Origin: Sphingomonadaceae bacterium
Lineage (GTDB): Bacteria > Pseudomonadota > Alphaproteobacteria > Sphingomonadales > Sphingomonadaceae
DNA length: 35,595 nucleotides
Direction of reading: 5' to 3'
Assembly (NCBI GenBank): GCA_021741065.1
Contig: JAIOYN010000011.1
Span: 1 to 35,595 of the forward strand
In this document: one piece after another, positions 1 through 9,098 of the stretch
Layout of the letters: the number at the start of each line of letters is the position of its first letter
How positions within the stretch are numbered: the stretch's first letter is position 1
Translations under genes and position numbers: made by a program
The notes under the pieces: model-generated
Databases searched by the model: none
Told to the model about the DNA's origin: nothing
The model's input: the letters and a program-made list of their open reading frames with translations, nothing else

Positions 1-1593
<1,593 letters not shown>

Positions 1594-1599
1594 GCCATT

Positions 1600-1860
1600 A
1601 TGCCGCTCCACTTCGAACTGGTAACACCTGAGAAGCTCTATCGCTCGGACGACGTCTATATGGTTGTCGTTCCGGGCACTGAGGGCGATTTCGGCGTGTT
1701 AGAGGGCCATAGCCCGATGATGAGTACGCTGCGCAACGATGCGGCGCTGGAGATTTACAAGACGCAAGGTGCAACGCCAGAGCGCCTTATGATCGCGGGT
1801 GGTTTTGCCGAAGTGAATGCAAGCGGCCTAACTGTGTTGGCAGAACGCGTCGAAGCCTAA
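1600..1860 (+). CDS. atpC: F1 ATP synthase epsilon subunit, short form
   Basis: Epsilon subunit of the F1 central stalk, joining gamma to the c-ring. The 86 residues cover only the N-terminal beta-sandwich: it opens [17 protein letters not shown], contains [20 protein letters not shown], and ends just after [20 protein letters not shown]. Enterobacterial and Bacillus epsilon are about 130-140 residues because of a C-terminal helical hairpin that inhibits ATP hydrolysis; that domain is absent here, and no frameshift is seen since the stop comes at a natural domain end. Short epsilon subunits are known in several alphaproteobacteria, so this looks like a lineage trait. It lies 6 bases after atpD and is translated from the same transcript; a GGAGG lies at 1581-1585, rather far from the ATG. 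Confidence 0.95.
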   Translation: MPLHFELVTPEKLYRSDDVYMVVVPGTEGDFGVLEGHSPMMSTLRNDAALEIYKTQGATPERLMIAGGFAEVNASGLTVLAERVEA

Positions 1861-1866
1861 GCTTCG
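1851..1866 (+). terminator. weak hairpin at the end of atpC, possible atp operon terminator
   Basis: CGAAGC and GCTTCG form a 6-bp stem around the loop CTAA, overlapping the atpC stop codon. What follows is GGGCGTTTGT, so there is no clear T-run. It is the only hairpin seen between atpC and the convergent gene ending at 1885, hence a weak terminator candidate. Confidence 0.25.
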
Positions 1867-1884
1867 GGCGTTTGTAGCGCGCAC

Positions 1885-2370
1885 TTACAACGCCTCATCG
1901 CCCCAGATACGGGACGTTTGGATATAGCCGTACCGACCATTGGTTTCAAAACGGCAGTATCCCTTTTCGCATTCGTCAATCGTTCCGACCACGCCGGGTT
2001 CAACGCGCCATGAGACATGCGCATTGGCTTGCGGTGAGTCCCGCAATGCACTTACGTCTTTGCCAATAACGATGGCGGTCCGCTCGGGGCTTAACAACCG
2101 AACGTGCAGCCAGCCTTGTTCCCCATCGGGGTCTTGGACCTTGCGCCAGACGCTGTGGACAGCAACAACCTTCACCGGCAAATTTTGCCTTTTGTAAATC
2201 CATGTAACTGGAAACTCAGTGCTGGGCCCTGTGCGCATGCGGGCTTCAGGCTTCTCAATAGATGCCCAATAAGGCGGTTTACGCTGCGTCTGTCCAGCGG
2301 CAGACGCCGCCCCCAAAAGCGCAAACGCCAATGCGCCATACCGCACTATCGATCTTGTCGGATTATCCAT
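1885..2370 (-). CDS. exported SH3-like domain protein
   Basis: Small secreted protein, probably periplasmic. From the ATG at 2370 it has 161 residues: a signal peptide (MDNPTRSIVRYG, then a hydrophobic ALAFALLGAASA core and cleavage near AAG), then bacterial SH3-type repeats: MRTGPSTEFPVTWIYKRQNL, VWRKVQDPDGEQGWLHVRLL, and a second set with LRDSPQANAHVSWRVEPGVVG, YCRFETNGRYGYIQTSRIWG. This pattern fits the family of proteobacterial proteins in which two SH3-like barrels bind cell wall or protein partners. In-frame starts also exist at 2382 and 2391 (both ATG) and at 2421 (TTG); 2370 is chosen because it gives a normal signal peptide and has AAAG just upstream. It is convergent with the atp operon and divergent from the dehydrogenase at 2466. 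The ligand is unknown. Confidence 0.8.
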   Translation of the reverse strand: MDNPTRSIVRYGALAFALLGAASAAGQTQRKPPYWASIEKPEARMRTGPSTEFPVTWIYKRQNLPVKVVAVHSVWRKVQDPDGEQGWLHVRLLSPERTAIVIGKDVSALRDSPQANAHVSWRVEPGVVGTIDECEKGYCRFETNGRYGYIQTSRIWGDEAL

Positions 2371-2465
2371 AATCTTTACCATCGTTTGCATCTTATACGG
2401 CAAGCGTTGCGGCGAGCGCAACCATCCTGTCTTGACCTAGCCGCGAATTCCGCTTTAGTCAGTCT

Positions 2466-3464
2466 ATGCCAGAACTTAGCCGCATCGAACGTCCATCCAT
2501 CCGCGTTACACGCAGTTTACTACCTGCAGTTGAAAAACGCATGGCGGAGTTGTTCGACGCACGCTTCAACGCAGACGACACCCCGCTCAGCCGTGACGCA
2601 TTGGTCGCTGCCATGGCCGATTGCGACGTGCTGGTGCCAACGGTCACAGACAGCATAAATGCCGAGATCATCGCCGCCGCCCCGCCGCGGCTCAAGCTCA
2701 TCGCCAGCTATGGCGCAGGTGTTAACCATATCGATCTTGCCGCCGCAAAAGCGAAAGGCATCATGGTCACCAACACGCCTGGCGTGTTCACGGATGATAC
2801 CGCCGACTTGACCATGGCGCTTATCCTCAACGTCCCCCGCCGTCTGGGTGAGGGGCAGCGTGTCATGCGCAACGGCGAATGGCGCGGCTGGAGCCCAACA
2901 GGAATGCTTGGCCACCGGATTGGCGGCAAGACTTTGGGCATCATCGGACTTGGCCGTATTGGGGAAGCTGTGGCGATGCGCGCAAAGGCCTTTGGCCTGA
3001 ATATTCTTTACAACAAGCGCCACCGCCTGCCCGCAAGCGTCGAGGATGAATTGGGTATCATTTTTGAACCCGACATTGACCGGCTCATGGCGCGGTCGGA
3101 CATTATCAGCCTACATTGCCCCTTAACCGCAGAAACTGACAAGATCATCAACGCCAACCGCATCGCGCAGATGAAAGCGGATGCCTATATCATCAACAGT
3201 TCGCGCGGCGAGTTGATTGACGAAGACGCGTTAATTGATGCCTTGGAAACGGGTCGCATCGCTGGCGCCGGATTGGACGTGTATACACATGAGCCAGCGG
3301 TGGATTCACGGCTGTTCAACATTCCCAATGTTGTGTTGCTCCCCCATTTGGGCAGCGCGACCTTTGAGGGCAGAGAAGCGTCGGGCGAACGCGTGATTAC
3401 CAACATCCGTATGTGGGCAGACGGCCATAGACCGCCAGATCAAGTCCTTGAAGGCTGGCAATAA
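2466..3464 (+). CDS. D-2-hydroxyacid dehydrogenase (glyoxylate/hydroxypyruvate reductase type)
   Basis: NAD(P)-dependent oxidoreductase of the D-isomer-specific 2-hydroxyacid dehydrogenase family; substrates in this family include glyoxylate, hydroxypyruvate, D-lactate and D-glycerate. The 332 residues are the full family length. The Rossmann motif GLGRIG is at residues 161-166 and the catalytic trio is visible: Arg247 (SSRGELID), Glu276 (HEP) and His294 (PHLGSAT). The sequence most resembles the glyoxylate reductase branch, but substrate cannot be decided from motifs alone. No strong ribosome binding site precedes the ATG. A TTGACC at 2432-2437 might be a -35 element, with no convincing -10. 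It stands alone between a divergent gene and the amt promoter. Confidence 0.9.
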   Translation: MPELSRIERPSIRVTRSLLPAVEKRMAELFDARFNADDTPLSRDALVAAMADCDVLVPTVTDSINAEIIAAAPPRLKLIASYGAGVNHIDLAAAKAKGIMVTNTPGVFTDDTADLTMALILNVPRRLGEGQRVMRNGEWRGWSPTGMLGHRIGGKTLGIIGLGRIGEAVAMRAKAFGLNILYNKRHRLPASVEDELGIIFEPDIDRLMARSDIISLHCPLTAETDKIINANRIAQMKADAYIINSSRGELIDEDALIDALETGRIAGAGLDVYTHEPAVDSRLFNIPNVVLLPHLGSATFEGREASGERVITNIRMWADGHRPPDQVLEGWQ

Positions 3465-3482
3465 GCAATATTGTTTTCATTG

Positions 3483-3498
3483 TGGCACGTTAACCGCA
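3483..3498 (+). promoter_or_regulatory. sigma-54 (RpoN) promoter of the ammonium transporter gene
   Basis: TGGCACG at 3483-3489, then TTAA, then CCGCA. Against the sigma-54 consensus TGGCACG-N4-TTGC(A/T), the -24 element is perfect, the GC of the -12 element (3496-3497) is at the exact required spacing, and only the two T positions differ. Transcription would start near 3508, about 60 bases before the amt ATG. Ammonium transporter genes of proteobacteria are classic NtrC/sigma-54 targets. I do not see a convincing NtrC operator (GCAC-N-GTGC type) just upstream. Confidence 0.65.
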
Positions 3499-3566
3499 AT
3501 TTTGTGCATTGAGCCTTGGGTTGTGCGCGACTAGAGACTGGTCCCTAACCGGGGGGCTACACGAAC

Positions 3567-4877
3567 ATGATTTCGAGAATTATAATGCCAGCGCTGCTTA
3601 TCAGTACTTTGGCTAGCGCACCTGCATTTGCGCAAAATGCTATTGACGTATTGCCTGAAGCCAATAGCGGCGACAGCGCATGGATTTTGACCGCTTCGGC
3701 ATTGGTGCTGATGATGACCTTGCCCGGTTTAGCGTTGTTTTACGGCGGCTTGGTACGTGCCAAGAATTTCCTTTCAGTGTTGGTGCAATGCGGCGCAGTG
3801 GCGGCTTTGGCATCGGTTCTCTGGATCGTGATTGGCTATAGCCTTGCCTTTTCGGTAAATGGCAATGGCTTCATCGGTTCTTTTGACAATGTCATGTTTA
3901 ATGGACTGTTGGCGTCCATTCGGGAGGGGCAGACAACGGGCGAGTTAGCCTTTGCTTTGTTCCAAATGACCTTTGCCATCATCACCCCTGCTCTGATCGT
4001 CGGGGCATGGGTCGAGCGTGCGCGCTTTGGCTGGGTGGTCGCATTCAGCGCCTTATGGTCGCTTCTGGTCTATGTTCCAGTTACCCGTTGGGTTTGGGGT
4101 GGCGGATTTTTGGCAGATCAAGGCGTTATCGATTTTGCCGGTGGCATTGTCGTACATACCACTGCCGGCGTTTCTGCGCTCGTGGTGGCCCTTATGCTCG
4201 GTAAGCGTATCGGCTTCCCCAAAACGCTTATGTTGCCGCACAGCCCTGCCCTGACCGTTGCTGGAGCCGGATTAATATGGGTGGGCTGGTTTGGCTTTAA
4301 CGGTGGCTCTGCGTTGGCGGCAAATGACGCGGCCGCGAGTGCCATTATCAACACCCATGTCGGTGCGTCTGCAGCGGCATTGGTCTGGTTACTCATCGAA
4401 CGAATAAAAGTGGGCAAGGCAACTGCGGTGGGCTTTGCGACTGGCGCTGTTGCCGGACTGGCGACCATTACGCCGGCGGCTGGCGTGATCGGCCCGGGCG
4501 GCGCAATCATTCTGGGTATATTGGCGGCGGTCATCTGCTTTTGGTTTGTGGGCCTTGTCAAAGGCACGCTGAAAATTGATGATTCACTCGACGTTTTCGC
4601 TGTGCACGGCGTTGGCGGCATATTGGGCTCCATGATGCTCGCCATTTTTGCGAGCGAGGCCCTAGGCGGCGCCGGCTATGCCGAAGGCGCAGATATGGCA
4701 TCGCAACTTTGGGCGCAGTTCAAAGGCGTCTTTATTGTCGCGGCCTACTCCGCCGTGCTGACAGTGATCATCGGTTATGTGGTGTCGGCAATATTGCCCA
4801 TGCGCGTGAGCGAGGATCAGGAGCGCGACGGGCTCGACATTTCAAGCCACGGCGAAAGAGCCTGGGATCTGGATTGA
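3567..4877 (+). CDS. amtB: ammonium transporter, Amt/Rh family
   Basis: Inner-membrane trimeric channel that takes up ammonium. The 436-residue protein has an N-terminal signal peptide (LLISTLASAPAFA) followed by about eleven membrane segments. The pore twin histidines are His197 (VVHTTAGV) and His347 (AVHGVGGILG), the Phe gate region is FALFQMTFAIITPALI, and the C-terminal tail ends DISSHGERAW, the part that interacts with PII protein GlnK in other Amt proteins. The gene has its own sigma-54-type promoter at 3483-3498, fitting induction under nitrogen limitation. Unlike most amtB loci it has no glnK next to it: a dehydrogenase lies upstream and a convergent flavoprotein gene downstream. The transcript ends at the GC-rich hairpin 4885-4905. 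Confidence 0.96.
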   Translation: MISRIIMPALLISTLASAPAFAQNAIDVLPEANSGDSAWILTASALVLMMTLPGLALFYGGLVRAKNFLSVLVQCGAVAALASVLWIVIGYSLAFSVNGNGFIGSFDNVMFNGLLASIREGQTTGELAFALFQMTFAIITPALIVGAWVERARFGWVVAFSALWSLLVYVPVTRWVWGGGFLADQGVIDFAGGIVVHTTAGVSALVVALMLGKRIGFPKTLMLPHSPALTVAGAGLIWVGWFGFNGGSALAANDAAASAIINTHVGASAAALVWLLIERIKVGKATAVGFATGAVAGLATITPAAGVIGPGGAIILGILAAVICFWFVGLVKGTLKIDDSLDVFAVHGVGGILGSMMLAIFASEALGGAGYAEGADMASQLWAQFKGVFIVAAYSAVLTVIIGYVVSAILPMRVSEDQERDGLDISSHGERAWDLD

Positions 4878-4884
4878 TGAAAAT

Positions 4885-4905
4885 GGCGGGGCGCGATGCC
4901 CCGCC
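4885..4905. terminator. strong GC-rich hairpin between convergent amtB and flavoprotein genes
   Basis: GGCGGGGC (4885-4892) pairs perfectly with GCCCCGCC (4898-4905) around the loop GCGAT. Read on the minus strand the stem is followed by ATTTTC, so it can serve as an intrinsic terminator for the minus-strand gene; on the plus strand it is followed by a second small hairpin GAAAC/GTTTC (4906-4922). Flanking GATGAAA (4876-4882) and TTTCATC (4919-4925) can also pair, so the whole segment may fold as a branched structure. Confidence 0.75.
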
Positions 4906-4955
4906 GAAACACCAAAAGTTTCATCTGCCCTAACGCGTCAGGGCCGAAAATGGCA

Positions 4956-6359
4956 TCAATCGCCCGTAAGGATACGGTCCATCAACTGCTGCACCGTCGG
5001 GACAAAGCCGTTCGAATAAAACGGATCTTTCCCGAACAGGTAGGCGCTGTGTCCCGCAAACATTAGATTTTCATCAATGGGCGCGCCATGCGCGATGTTC
5101 TGAAGCGCTTTTTGAATGCAAAAGCTGCGCGGGTCGGCAAGACGGCCCGTGGAGTTATTGTCATGGTCTTTCCACGACGAAAAACCGCAATGCGACAAAC
5201 AACCCATGCAGTCCTTTTGATCCTTCCGGATAACATCACCGGAAGATGGCGTCACAAAGACAAGCGAGTTGTCAGGCGTTTTCAACGCAACGGTAAACCC
5301 GCGCGCATCCCATTCGCGTGCCTTCATCAGGTCGGCTTGGGTAACCCAGAAATTCTTACCCTTCACGCCGACATCCAATTGCGCCGTGTGTTCCGCGTCA
5401 GCAGCCTGCACAAACGAAATTTGGCGTTCCGAACGCGCCTGAAGCTCCAACAGGAACGGATTGATGACCGCGCTAGAGTAAAAGCCCGTGGGCGAAAATT
5501 GATGCAGCAGCACGCCGTCTTCTGGAATTTTCGTAAGCGCGTCTTTCCAACCGGCCGGAATAGGGCTTTCCTGCGTCAACAGTGGGCGTGTACCCAATTG
5601 GAACGCAATCTGGCCCAATTCGGGATTATCGATCCAGTTGTTCCAGTCGCGCAGGAACCAAACGCCGCCTGCCATTACGATCGGCACATCATCCGAAATG
5701 CCTTCAACGCGCATGACATCGCGCAGGGCTTTTACACGGGGATAGGGGTCTTCGGGGCTGCGGGGGTCTTCGGCATTGGATAGGCCATTATGACCACCGG
5801 CAAGCCACGGGTCTTCATAGACAACAGCACCGAGCCATTCCGGCACCTTATGATAGGCACGCTTCCACAATGCGCGAAAAGCGCGTGCTGAGCTGACGAT
5901 AGGCAGATAATAGACGCCATATTGCGCAGCAATCTCGGACAGCTTGTACGGCATGCCCGCGCCGCAAGTGACGCCTGTTACCATGCCCTTGGTTGCTTCT
6001 AGGATGCCGTGCAAGATGCGCTGGGCACCGCCCATTTCCCACAACACGTTGATGTTGATGGCGCCGCGCCCATTGGACATTTCATGCGCAAGCTTCACCT
6101 GTGCGATGCCGCCCCGAATGCCATATTCGACAAGTTCCTCATGCCGTTCGGCACGCGTTTTACCGAGGAAGACTTGCGGGATCATGTCGCCATTTTCATC
6201 ATAGCTGTCGGCATTTACGGCAGACACTGTGCCGATGCCGCCGGCCGCAGCCCATGCGCCAGAACTTGCATGATTGGTAGCCGCAACGCCCTTGCCGCCT
6301 TCGACCAATGGCCATACTTCACGGCCACCATAGATAATGGGTTTCAGACCCTTGAACAC
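4956..6359 (-). CDS. nitronate monooxygenase-like FMN flavoprotein with Cys-containing C-terminal extension
   Basis: TIM-barrel FMN enzyme of the nitronate monooxygenase / 2-nitropropane dioxygenase family, which oxidises alkyl nitronates or, in other members, acts as an enoyl reductase-type flavin oxidoreductase. Seen: the AGGHNG motif with the conserved catalytic His190, TCGAGMPYKL near residue 132, and the phosphate-binding MAGGVWF at 229-235. Typical members are about 320-370 residues; this one has 467. The extra C-terminal part carries Cys384, Cys387, Cys391 (DCMGCLSHCG) and Cys414, a pattern that could bind a metal or Fe-S cluster. Translation starts at GTG 6359 behind AGGGGTAA. A TATACT at 6381-6386 may be its -10 box. 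Exact substrate is not predictable. Confidence 0.85.
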   Translation of the reverse strand: MFKGLKPIIYGGREVWPLVEGGKGVAATNHASSGAWAAAGGIGTVSAVNADSYDENGDMIPQVFLGKTRAERHEELVEYGIRGGIAQVKLAHEMSNGRGAININVLWEMGGAQRILHGILEATKGMVTGVTCGAGMPYKLSEIAAQYGVYYLPIVSSARAFRALWKRAYHKVPEWLGAVVYEDPWLAGGHNGLSNAEDPRSPEDPYPRVKALRDVMRVEGISDDVPIVMAGGVWFLRDWNNWIDNPELGQIAFQLGTRPLLTQESPIPAGWKDALTKIPEDGVLLHQFSPTGFYSSAVINPFLLELQARSERQISFVQAADAEHTAQLDVGVKGKNFWVTQADLMKAREWDARGFTVALKTPDNSLVFVTPSSGDVIRKDQKDCMGCLSHCGFSSWKDHDNNSTGRLADPRSFCIQKALQNIAHGAPIDENLMFAGHSAYLFGKDPFYSNGFVPTVQQLMDRILTGD

Positions 6360-6386
6360 AAATATTACCCCTAAAAACTCTAGTAT

Positions 6387-6408
6387 AAAGCACCGTGAAG
6401 CGTGCTTT
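6387..6408 (-). terminator. hairpin between glycosyltransferase and flavoprotein genes
   Basis: AAAGCAC (6387-6393) and GTGCTTT (6402-6408) form a 7-bp stem with an 8-base loop. It lies between the stop of the glycosyltransferase gene (6434) and the next minus-strand gene start (6359). On the minus strand the stem ends in TTT and continues ATACTAGAG, so the T-run is short. Probable but weak terminator. Confidence 0.45.
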
Positions 6409-6433
6409 TAGAGGTCGGCGCTATCGCAAATGT

Positions 6434-7582
6434 TCAGCTTTGTCGCGCAAAATCGGCACGTTTCATGGCAGAGCCATAAAGCTGCCGATAGCGCGCAAAC
6501 ATCGTGTCCTCATCATATTGAGAACAGGCCAAAATACGGTTTGCAGCAGCCAATGTCGCACGAAGGGCCGCATCATTTGCCAAGCTCGTAATAGCCGAAG
6601 CCAGCGCATCCTCATCATCGCGTGCAACGATAAATGGCCGGTTCTCCCGCGACACGATAGCACGAACATCGCCCACATCCGTAGATACAATAGGTAGCGC
6701 GCTGGTCATCGCTTCAACCAGTGAAATGGGATATTGTTCGCTATCCGACGACAGGGCAAAAATGTCGAAAAGCCGAATATAGCGGGCCGGGTCACGCAAA
6801 TATCCAGGCATCATGACGCGGTCAGCGATACCAAGCCGTGTTGCCTCTGATATGATGACGTCGCGGTCTGGCCCGTCACCGACAATGGCAAGCCGGATAT
6901 TCGCGTCCGCCGCCGCAACCGCACGCAATAGCCGGGGTAAATTCTTAACGCTGCGCAAGTCGGCAATCGTACCAACAACAATTTCCCCATCTCGTTTCTG
7001 GAAACCCGGAAAGGACCCGCGTTGCGGACGGCGGTTGTAATGTTCGGTGTCAATGCCATTGGGAAAACGCGCGATTTTCTCCAGCGGCTGATGCCACACG
7101 GCTCGGGCGATTTTTTCGAGCGTTTTGGATGGCACGACAAGGGCGTCAGCCCGTTGCAGCGCAATGGTGCGGAACCAATTGCGGTGCCATTTCAGCTTAT
7201 CAACTTCATCCTGCTCAAACCCGTCCTCATGATGGATCAATGGCGGCAATTTCATACCGCGCGTGAACAAGGTGTGTGCCATGACGCCGTCCATCGCGCC
7301 GAAATTGTAACTCAGCACGAGGTGGAATTTCTTCATATAAGCGGCCAAACGGCGATAGCGGCCCATGCTCGGCATTCCGGTGAGCGAAGGCGCGGCGTCT
7401 TTGGGGAAGCTGACCTTCACGCGGCGATCTAAGGCGTCCGCCGCACCAAAGGCATCGCTAACCGCCGACAAAACCGTGTGTTCGGCTTGATTGCCAAAGT
7501 GGTTCATCAGGCGAACCGTGCGCGATTGCGCGTCACCTAAATCAAAGTTGCTATGCAAATGCAGGATGCGAACCGCCGCCAT
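6434..7582 (-). CDS. glycosyltransferase, GT-B fold, family 4 type
   Basis: Sugar transferase using a nucleotide-sugar donor, likely acting on a cell-surface polysaccharide or glycolipid at the cytoplasmic face. It has about 382 residues from the ATG at 7582. The N-terminal half reads VRILHLHSNFDLGDAQSRTV, typical of GT4 acceptor domains; the C-terminal half has FPNGIDTEHYN, VGTIADLRSVKNLPRLLRA and the donor-site motif SDSEQYPISLVEAM (EX7E). An in-frame ATG at 7603 exists, but 7582 is preceded by AAGGGAAAGG and gives the usual MAAVRIL start. It is divergent from selO with only about 37 bases between them. No other polysaccharide genes are adjacent, so the product is unknown. Confidence 0.88.
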   Translation of the reverse strand: MAAVRILHLHSNFDLGDAQSRTVRLMNHFGNQAEHTVLSAVSDAFGAADALDRRVKVSFPKDAAPSLTGMPSMGRYRRLAAYMKKFHLVLSYNFGAMDGVMAHTLFTRGMKLPPLIHHEDGFEQDEVDKLKWHRNWFRTIALQRADALVVPSKTLEKIARAVWHQPLEKIARFPNGIDTEHYNRRPQRGSFPGFQKRDGEIVVGTIADLRSVKNLPRLLRAVAAADANIRLAIVGDGPDRDVIISEATRLGIADRVMMPGYLRDPARYIRLFDIFALSSDSEQYPISLVEAMTSALPIVSTDVGDVRAIVSRENRPFIVARDDEDALASAITSLANDAALRATLAAANRILACSQYDEDTMFARYRQLYGSAMKRADFARQS

Positions 7583-7619
7583 ACTTGCCTTTCCCTTATG
7601 CACCGCCCAGATGCGTTAC

Positions 7620-9011
7620 ATGAACATGAAACCGTCCCCTTCCCCCTACCGCCCTGATCCACAAATCGCCAGTCTCGGTGCAAAAATCGGTGACGCCGTC
7701 CGGCCTGCGCATTTTCCGGAGACAATCTTGCGCTTTCGTAATGATCGTTGGGCGGCGACAGTTGGGTTGGCGGACCAGGATGACGCCGCTTGGGTCCGCC
7801 ATTTTGGTCGCTTTGAACCGCTACCCGACAATATGCCTGAACCACTTGCCTTGCGCTATCATGGCCACCAGTTTCGCGTCTATAATCCAGACATTGGCGA
7901 TGGTCGCGGTTTCCTTTTTGCGCAAATGCGCGATGGTGGCGGCCGCTTGCTTGACCTCGCGACCAAAGGGTCGGGCACCACACCCTATAGTCGGCGTGGT
8001 GATGGCCGCCTGACGCTAAAAGGTGGGGTGCGCGAAATATTGGCAACGGAGATGCTGGAGGCTTTGGGCGTCCACACCTCCAAAACATTTTCGATTATTG
8101 AAACCGGTGAAGAATTGATACGCGGCGATGAACCTTCCCCCACAAGGTCGGCGGTGATGGTCCGGCTAAGCCATAGCCATATCCGCATTGGCAGTTTTCA
8201 GCGTGTGGCCGCCGAGGGCAACGCCGAATTCATGCAACAACTTATCACTTATTGCCTGACGCAGCTCTACAACGTTGCTCCGGCGGAAAATCCTGCGGCC
8301 CAGTTGCTTGGGCTGGCGGTGGAACGGGTCGCTGACCTTGCCGCATCTTATATGGTCGCAGGCTTTGTCCATGGCGTGCTTAATACGGACAATATCAATA
8401 TTACCGGCGAGAGCTTCGATTATGGGCCTTGGCGCTTCACCGAATATTGGGACCCGCAATTCACGGCGGCTTATTTCGATGAATCCGGCCTTTACGCCTT
8501 TGGCAGGCAGGCCGAAGCGCTGCATTGGAATTTGGGGCAATTGGCAGTGGCGCTGCGCTTGGTGTCGGACGCTCCGCCATTAATTGCGGCGCTGGAGCGT
8601 TTTCCGGGCCTGTATCAACAAGCGATCATCCAGCGTTTTCTATGGCGTCTGGGCGTTGTGTCGCGCGGAGAGGCATTGGACCGGCAATTGGTCGAGGCCG
8701 CAGAACGCACTATGTCGCGGGAGAAAATTGCAATCGATCAATTCTTCTATCTTTATCGCCATGGCAAGGCGGACGCGGGCGACGCGCTGGGCGAATATCA
8801 ATCCACCTTTGCCGCTTTGCTGCGCGATTACGCGCCATTCGAAGGGGCCCGCCACGAGTATTGGACGAAAGGCGCGATTTGTTCGATGTTGATCCATGAG
8901 GTCGAAGATATCTGGCAGGCCATATCCGAAAAGGATGACTGGGGACCTTTGCAGCGCAAAATCCATGCTGTTCGGGAGATGGGGCAGGCTAATATGGCGT
9001 CGGAGTTCTAG
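7620..9011 (+). CDS. selO: protein AMPylase SelO family (YdiU), short form
   Basis: Pseudokinase-fold enzyme that transfers AMP to Ser/Thr/Tyr of target proteins; in other bacteria it is linked to redox stress. Seen, counting from the ATG at 7626: DGRGFLFAQ (92-100), KGSGTTPYSRRGDGR (114-128), VRLSHSHIRIGSF (179-191) and the active-site stretch FVHGVLNTDNINI with Asp255/Asn256 and Asp265 (FDYGP), spaced as in characterised SelO proteins. Length is about 463 residues against 478 in E. coli, and the end (MGQANMASEF) lacks the C-terminal Cys or selenocysteine of many SelO proteins. Start is uncertain: ATGs at 7611, 7620 and 7626 all lack a clear ribosome binding site. Confidence 0.9.
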   Translation: MNMKPSPSPYRPDPQIASLGAKIGDAVRPAHFPETILRFRNDRWAATVGLADQDDAAWVRHFGRFEPLPDNMPEPLALRYHGHQFRVYNPDIGDGRGFLFAQMRDGGGRLLDLATKGSGTTPYSRRGDGRLTLKGGVREILATEMLEALGVHTSKTFSIIETGEELIRGDEPSPTRSAVMVRLSHSHIRIGSFQRVAAEGNAEFMQQLITYCLTQLYNVAPAENPAAQLLGLAVERVADLAASYMVAGFVHGVLNTDNINITGESFDYGPWRFTEYWDPQFTAAYFDESGLYAFGRQAEALHWNLGQLAVALRLVSDAPPLIAALERFPGLYQQAIIQRFLWRLGVVSRGEALDRQLVEAAERTMSREKIAIDQFFYLYRHGKADAGDALGEYQSTFAALLRDYAPFEGARHEYWTKGAICSMLIHEVEDIWQAISEKDDWGPLQRKIHAVREMGQANMASEF

Positions 9012-9098
9012 CGACAAAATGATGCGCTAAAGTTCTTCTAAGCCTTGGCCAACTTATCCTGATTTGATGCTGGCGGCGCAACTGCCCATTACAGCAAG

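Noticed and set aside
2432-2460. TTGACC plus TTAGTC at 17-base spacing before the dehydrogenase gene
   Set aside because: The -10 match is poor and the transcript would begin at the ATG itself; not enough to call a promoter.
5088-5783. 231-codon plus-strand frame
   Set aside because: Lies fully inside the nitronate monooxygenase-like gene on the other strand; the composition is typical of a reverse-strand shadow.
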